In this document: positions 6,609-11,032 of the stretch, piece by piece
Layout: each line of letters begins with the position of its first letter
Numbering within the stretch: the stretch's first letter is position 1
DNA from: an uncultured Capnocytophaga sp.
Lineage (GTDB): Bacteria; Bacteroidota; Bacteroidia; Flavobacteriales; Flavobacteriaceae
Assembly (NCBI GenBank): GCA_905372595.1
Contig: CAJPPS010000024.1
Coordinates: 1-11,032 of the forward strand
Direction: 5' to 3'
Length of the DNA: 11,032 nt
Position numbers and translations under genes: made by a program
The notes under the pieces: model-generated
Seen by the model: the letters and a program-made list of their open reading frames with translations, nothing else
What the model was told of the DNA's origin: nothing
The model's database searches: none

Positions 6609-6635
6609 AAAAGAGGCTCTAATGAGCCTCTTCTT
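6608..6635. terminator. Bidirectional intrinsic terminator between convergent genes
   Basis: AAGAGGCTC (6611-6619) and GAGCCTCTT (6624-6632) form a perfect 9-bp stem with a TAAT loop. It is preceded by a run of A (6608-6612) and followed by TTCTT. Read on the minus strand the A-run becomes a T-tract, so the stronger terminator is for the large chelatase-like gene. On the plus strand it ends the sanA/methyltransferase transcript. It starts at the last base of the methyltransferase stop codon. Confidence 0.8.
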
Positions 6636-6647
6636 ATATGATGTTAT

Positions 6648-9600
6648 CTACTTTCGTCTCTTTCTGATAAAGAGAATGAGTCCTACAAAAGCAATTCCTA
6701 CAGCAAGGATTATCCATAAGGAACCAAAAGATACTTTCTGTTGTTCTGTTGCTGTTGAGCTTTCTTCTTTCTTAAGGACTTTACTATCTTTGTCCTGTGA
6801 AATCTCTGTACTAGATTTCTTAGCTAAGGAAAGTTGTTTCTGGTAAGCTTGTGCTTTCTCCACAGAAGCCTTCTGAGAAATATAATCCTGTAATTTCTTA
6901 TTCTCTGAAGAGAATTGAGAGGCTTCCACTCCAAATTCTTTTGCCAAATCTGTATGAAGGTCTGCTAGTTTCTTTATCTGTTCTGTAGTTGCCTTCCACA
7001 TTCCTTTACGAGTTGCTTCAAGCATTACTGCGGTAACTTCCTGTAGAGCTCCCACATTCTCTTTTTCAATAAATTGGGTAACTCCAAGTTGGTGCTTATC
7101 CTCTATATAGGTTTCATATACTTCATTCCATAAAGCATCATCTATTAGTTCAGGACGTGTGGCTTCCCAACCGTGCATATTCACTACAATTTCTTGTATT
7201 TGTCCTGCACTAGAAGCTTTCCCCTTCATCATTTCTTTGATATACTTAGGATTGAGAACTGTTGAGCGAGCCTCTACCCCTACAGCTTCCTTTAGTTCTT
7301 GCATATGCATATTCTTATGATTGCGGTAATCAGCAAGATAGGCATCTGGATCCTTTCCTGTTACTTCCTTAATAGAAGCATTCATTCCTCCCATAAACTC
7401 AAATACGTGATCCAAGCTCAAAGCCCCCCAAGTATTATTCTGACGAGGATGAATAAGAATATCAGTATGCTTAAGAGCAGCCCTAAACATTCCCTCTTGG
7501 AACTTGCTCCAGTCCTCCTTAGAACCATAAAGAGCACCCATATTATGCATATACACCTTAGCTATATCAGCTGTGGATTCCCACTTATCTCCTGCATTAA
7601 TAAGCCCTTTGATATTAGTACCATAAGCCCCTTGTAATCCTCCAAAAATACGAGAAGTAGATAGCTCTCGGGCATCTTTAGGAGGAATTCCTGCATTTAC
7701 TAGTTCTTTCTCTATATCCACTGTTCCTGCACTAACTTCATTTGTATATTTTTCTTCAGGTAATGCCGAAACCATCTCAATAGCTTTTGTTATAAGAAAC
7801 AAACGAGAAGCTGCTAAGTCTCGGAACTGCCCTGAAGTCTGAACAACAACATCTATTCTAGGACGTCCTAACTCCTCTGAAGGAATCAAACGAATATCCC
7901 CTACACGACCAAAAGTATCCCACACAGGTTCTACTCCTAATAAATAAAGTACTTGAGCTATAGTAACTCCTTCTGTTTCAACAAATTCAGAACTCCAGAA
8001 AGTAAAAGCTATTTTTTTAGGATATTCATTATGGTTCTTTTTATATTCCTCCAAGGTACTTTGAGCCAAAGCAACTCCTCTATCCCAAGCTAACTTAGAT
8101 GGAGTAGCTTCAGCATTAATTGCATAGAGATTACGTCCTGTAGGAACTGATTTGGGGTTAGCTACTGCATCTCCTCCTGAAGAAGGTGGTGTATATCCAC
8201 CATTAAGCGCATTGAGAAATGCTTTTTCCTCTATAGAGGGACTATTCTGTAAGGCTTCCTTGTAAAAAGATATATTAGTAATAGCCATTTCTATATCTAC
8301 AATGGCTCGTGCCCGTTCTGTTTGAGCCTTTTTGGCAGCAAGTTCTGCTATTTCTGCTTCAGTAAGTACTTTTCGTTCTTCTTTTTTAGTAGGTACTTGC
8401 ACTTTTTTCTTTGTTTTGGTGGCTTTTCCTACTGCATCAGGCTTTTTGGCTACACTATCCTTAGTCTCATTAACCGTAGACTTGGTCATATCAGATACAG
8501 ACTTATCTTTGTCCTTAGCCTCTGCTTGCTTACGCATAAATGAGGGAATTCCAGCTTGTGCTTGCTCTGCTAGGAAATCCTTTGCCTCCTTAAGATCTTT
8601 TTCTGTAATGTGAGCATAATTACAGATAAGCTCATTAGTAACAGCTTTCCCAGCAAGCACTTCCTTTATAAGAAGCTTAGCTGGATTGAGATATTTTTCA
8701 GTAAAGAAAGTTTTTTTCTTTATTTCTTTATCTGTTACCTTACCATTGAGTTTGTCCAAAGTAGCCATACTATAAGCAATAGGATCTACCGACATAGCTG
8801 AAACAGTCGAAAGTACTTTTTCAGGAGTATAAAGAACTCCCATTGTATAATACTCTCCATTTATCTTCTCTGAGGCAATTTCTTCTGCAAAATTAGATAA
8901 TCGGTCTATTTCTTCCTCTGTATAAGGCTGAGAGAGAATACTATCCAACCTTAAATCACGATGTAAGCCCATTTCCACCGCTAATTTCTTAATATGTAAG
9001 GAGATTGCATTCTTATCTGTAGGATTTTTTGCTTTTTCATAGGCAAGAATATCTTTTTCTAGTTCACTAAAAGTAGTACGCATATCACTTTCCGTAAAAG
9101 CTGGAGTCAGATAAGAAAGAATTGTTGCATAAGAACGCCTCTTAGCCATTATAGACTCTCCGATATTTCCTATAGAATAGTAATAGAAATGAGGGACAGT
9201 CCCCACCAGAATATCACCCCAATCATAATCCGAAAGAGCCACTTGCTTATTAGGAGTAAATTCTAAAGACCCGTGAGTACCAAAGTGTATCAAAGCATCT
9301 GCCTTAAGGGCATTCTGTACCCACAAATAAGCCCCTATATAAGCATAAGGAGGTATTTCTTTTACTCCGTGCTGTACTTTAAAATCATCATCAGTACTTA
9401 GTGCTGCAGGTGGCTGAGGCAGAATGGTTATATTTCCAAAAGTTACCCGAGAAATCCCTAGATATTCTTTTCCTTCCTCTGTTGTAGTCAGGTAATTCCC
9501 TGGAGAAGCTCCATTATGAGCGACTACTTCCTTATAAAGCTTCTCAGGAAGAGCTCCCTTAAGCCAAAGATCTAATTCTTGAGATTCCACTAAGGCAGGA

Positions 9601-10910
9601 TTTCCTTCCTTAAAGAATTTCTCTATCTCACCCTTAGAGGAAGCCCGATAGGTGTTTGCTTGCTTGTGAAGCACTTGAGTAAATTCTTCTACACTATCGG
9701 GAAGGTTTTCAACAGTATATCCTTGATTTTTAAGGTTTTTCAAAAAATGATACAAAGATTCTACAACTTCCAAACCCTGTGCTACAGGAATAGCAGGTCC
9801 TTCCCCTTTGTAATATACAATAGCTAACTTCTTGTCTTTATTATCCTTAGTTTTCAGCTGTGTAAAATTCTGTATAATTTGAGCAAACTTATCAGCTCTG
9901 TTGGGGATAGCATCCAAAAAATAATATCCATCCTTATTCTGGTTTTGAGCAATGACCACATAAGGGTAAATAGCCCCATCCAGTTCTGGCATTACTACAG
10001 TCTGCCCTAGGAATCCTCCAAAAAGCCCCATAGGATCCTCTTCCCATTTCTCCTTAAGGGAAAGAATACTAAGCCCTGTAAATAAAGGTATATTTTTCTC
10101 CTTCAGGTAAGTGATAAATGGTTCTGGATTCCCCATAAGCAATTGACCGTGAGGGAAATATACAATTGCATCAGGATTTATTTCCTTCAGAAATTCCATT
10201 CGCTTATCTATCTGAGCTGTAAAAGGATATACATTAAAGCCTTTATTCTGTAAGGCAGTAATCACTCCATTGAGGTGCTCCTTATTCCCCGCAAAAGGAT
10301 CGTGAATACCTGCTAATACGGCTATTTTGGGAGCATTTTCTCTGTAGAAATGATGCTCTTTTATATAGGCTTCATAGGAAGAAAGTGTATCAAAGGAAAG
10401 CTGATCATCTAAGTGAAAATAAGCATTATCCTTACGCCCTATCGCTGGAGAGGGTTCTGTAACAAACCATTTTTTATCAATATATTTCCGCACATAAAGA
10501 GCCAAGTTCTTATAATTCTCCTTATTTCCACTCTCAAGATACTTTGAGATACGTTCTAGATCCTTTTCGTCTAAGTTACTGATATCATTATCAGGATTAG
10601 TAACCATAAAGCTATGAAAAGGTACTTTCTCAGCTGCTTCTATTAGCTGATTACGTTGCTGATCTGTAACCCTTAAGCCCATTGCCCATACCAATACAAA
10701 GTCATAATCCTTAAGCCTATCAAGCTCTTCTAAGGGAACTTCCTCATACTTGATGAATTTATCTGTATTAGAAAGAGCCATATTGGATGCCTGATAGCTC
10801 AGGTAATTTACTAGAGCTATACGTGTGGGCGATACATATTTACAATAAGTAAAATACCCCCCTCCCACTAGTAATAACAAAGAAATAAGTAATAGAATTT
10901 TCTTTCTCAT
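6648..10910 (-). CDS. hmuS: Membrane-anchored CobN-family chelatase-like protein, HmuS type (probable haem dechelatase)
   Basis: This is a 1420-residue protein of the CobN/BchH large-chelatase family. Family blocks in order are PQPP (498-501), HFGTHGSLEF with His542 and His546 (542-551), ANPKSVPTGRNLYAINAEA (917-935), FWSSEFVETEG (971-981), GRVGDIRLIP (1001-1010), RIFGGLQGAYGT (1087-1098), DHVFEFMGGMN (1167-1177) and NPKYIKEMMKG (1220-1230). Unlike biosynthetic CobN it has a helix at each end (4-21 and about 1395-1415, ending RKRRK). This implies cytoplasmic termini and a periplasmic body. A Lys-rich insert (about 790-865) and a charged linker (about 1330-1392) look disordered. No CobS/CobT partner is present. 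HmuS of Bacteroides and Porphyromonas haem-uptake operons is a CobN homologue implicated in removing iron from haem, and that role is inferred here. Cobaltochelatase is the less likely alternative, although automatic annotation would probably call it cobN. It appears monocistronic. Confidence 0.85.
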   Translation of the reverse strand: MRKKILLLISLLLLVGGGYFTYCKYVSPTRIALVNYLSYQASNMALSNTDKFIKYEEVPLEELDRLKDYDFVLVWAMGLRVTDQQRNQLIEAAEKVPFHSFMVTNPDNDISNLDEKDLERISKYLESGNKENYKNLALYVRKYIDKKWFVTEPSPAIGRKDNAYFHLDDQLSFDTLSSYEAYIKEHHFYRENAPKIAVLAGIHDPFAGNKEHLNGVITALQNKGFNVYPFTAQIDKRMEFLKEINPDAIVYFPHGQLLMGNPEPFITYLKEKNIPLFTGLSILSLKEKWEEDPMGLFGGFLGQTVVMPELDGAIYPYVVIAQNQNKDGYYFLDAIPNRADKFAQIIQNFTQLKTKDNKDKKLAIVYYKGEGPAIPVAQGLEVVESLYHFLKNLKNQGYTVENLPDSVEEFTQVLHKQANTYRASSKGEIEKFFKEGNPALVESQELDLWLKGALPEKLYKEVVAHNGASPGNYLTTTEEGKEYLGISRVTFGNITILPQPPAALSTDDDFKVQHGVKEIPPYAYIGAYLWVQNALKADALIHFGTHGSLEFTPNKQVALSDYDWGDILVGTVPHFYYYSIGNIGESIMAKRRSYATILSYLTPAFTESDMRTTFSELEKDILAYEKAKNPTDKNAISLHIKKLAVEMGLHRDLRLDSILSQPYTEEEIDRLSNFAEEIASEKINGEYYTMGVLYTPEKVLSTVSAMSVDPIAYSMATLDKLNGKVTDKEIKKKTFFTEKYLNPAKLLIKEVLAGKAVTNELICNYAHITEKDLKEAKDFLAEQAQAGIPSFMRKQAEAKDKDKSVSDMTKSTVNETKDSVAKKPDAVGKATKTKKKVQVPTKKEERKVLTEAEIAELAAKKAQTERARAIVDIEMAITNISFYKEALQNSPSIEEKAFLNALNGGYTPPSSGGDAVANPKSVPTGRNLYAINAEATPSKLAWDRGVALAQSTLEEYKKNHNEYPKKIAFTFWSSEFVETEGVTIAQVLYLLGVEPVWDTFGRVGDIRLIPSEELGRPRIDVVVQTSGQFRDLAASRLFLITKAIEMVSALPEEKYTNEVSAGTVDIEKELVNAGIPPKDARELSTSRIFGGLQGAYGTNIKGLINAGDKWESTADIAKVYMHNMGALYGSKEDWSKFQEGMFRAALKHTDILIHPRQNNTWGALSLDHVFEFMGGMNASIKEVTGKDPDAYLADYRNHKNMHMQELKEAVGVEARSTVLNPKYIKEMMKGKASSAGQIQEIVVNMHGWEATRPELIDDALWNEVYETYIEDKHQLGVTQFIEKENVGALQEVTAVMLEATRKGMWKATTEQIKKLADLHTDLAKEFGVEASQFSSENKKLQDYISQKASVEKAQAYQKQLSLAKKSSTEISQDKDSKVLKKEESSTATEQQKVSFGSLWIILAVGIAFVGLILFIRKRRK

Positions 10911-10916
10911 CTTCTT

Positions 10917-10936
10917 TTAGATTGATTTAGATTGAT
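10917..10936 (-). repeat. Tandem 10-bp direct repeat in the leader of the CobN-like gene
   Basis: Two exact, adjacent copies of TTAGATTGAT (plus-strand reading) occupy 10917-10926 and 10927-10936, between the predicted -7 element and the ATG. The spacing of one helical turn could suit a dimeric regulator, but a two-copy A/T-rich repeat may also be chance. Confidence 0.6.
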
Positions 10937-10957
10937 TATTAATTAGAAATTTTAAGG

Positions 10958-10965
10958 CAAAGGTA
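10958..10965 (-). promoter_or_regulatory. Predicted -7 promoter element for the CobN-like gene
   Basis: On the minus strand this reads TACCTTTG, a full match to TAnnTTTG, about 47 bp before the ATG at 10910. No TTG sits at the expected -33 spacing; one lies only 11 nt upstream. The implied leader of about 40 nt is A/T-rich and contains the tandem repeat. The remaining upstream sequence to the window edge (10966-11032) is very A/T-rich, and I see no gene in it. Confidence 0.5.
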
Positions 10966-11032
10966 CAACTTTTTTTCAAGATATTCTATTTTTATTCAGA
11001 AAAAATAAATAAAATTAAAAAGTATTTTTATA

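Noticed and set aside
8332..8613. Plus-strand open frame opposite the chelatase gene (93 residues, Ser/Phe-rich)
   Set aside because: It is antisense to the Lys-rich insert and adjoining sequence. Its composition reflects the complement of Lys/Glu codons, and it has no promoter or family motif.
6648..10910. Biosynthetic cobaltochelatase CobN as the function
   Set aside because: Two terminal membrane anchors, an implied periplasmic body and no CobS/CobT or cobalamin genes nearby fit the HmuS type better. It is kept as the alternative in the feature entry.
1..11032. CRISPR array, tRNA/rRNA genes, insertion sequence or prophage
   Set aside because: I saw no regularly spaced repeats, no tRNA-like cloverleaf, no transposase or integrase motifs, and no long terminal inverted repeats on either strand.

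Overview
The window looks like an AT-rich chromosomal segment of a Bacteroidota bacterium, most likely Flavobacteriia and possibly Capnocytophaga-like (the genus is a guess). Supporting signs are three matches to the Bacteroidota promoter -7 element TAnnTTTG, A/T-rich leaders without clear Shine-Dalgarno sites, a DUF4301 protein, a YkoF-type small protein and a membrane-anchored CobN-like protein of the HmuS type. I see no tRNA, rRNA, CRISPR array, insertion sequence or phage gene.

Layout. Positions 1-5090 hold seven minus-strand genes, read from right to left. The first four are tightly overlapped: a YkoF/MTH1187-type thiamine-binding-like protein, a PnuC-family vitamin transporter, a NadR-type ribosylnicotinamide-kinase-like P-loop protein, and DUF4301, which shows motifs resembling UDP-sugar pyrophosphorylases. 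Three envelope genes follow with short gaps: a predicted outer-membrane beta-barrel, a probable lipoprotein esterase, and a secreted protein cut off by the left window edge. A divergent promoter region (5091-5226) separates this cluster from a plus-strand pair, a SanA/YdcF-like membrane protein and an RsmI-related SAM-dependent methyltransferase (5227-6608). That pair converges on a very large minus-strand gene (6648-10910) encoding a 1420-residue CobN-family protein anchored by a membrane helix at each end. A 9-bp hairpin between the convergent genes probably serves as a bidirectional terminator.

How the genes may work together. The 3660-5090 set looks like vitamin uptake and trapping: a binding protein, a facilitator-type transporter and a kinase. 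Whether the ligand is nicotinamide riboside or thiamine/HMP cannot be decided from sequence, because the PnuC/NadR pair points one way and the YkoF-like protein the other. DUF4301, joined by an ATGA stop/start overlap, is the main unknown. The large CobN-like protein lacks any CobS/CobT partner in the window, and its predicted topology puts the catalytic body in the periplasm. It therefore fits HmuS-type haem iron removal better than cobalamin synthesis. It has its own promoter and terminator, so it appears to be transcribed alone instead of inside an hmuYRSTUV operon.
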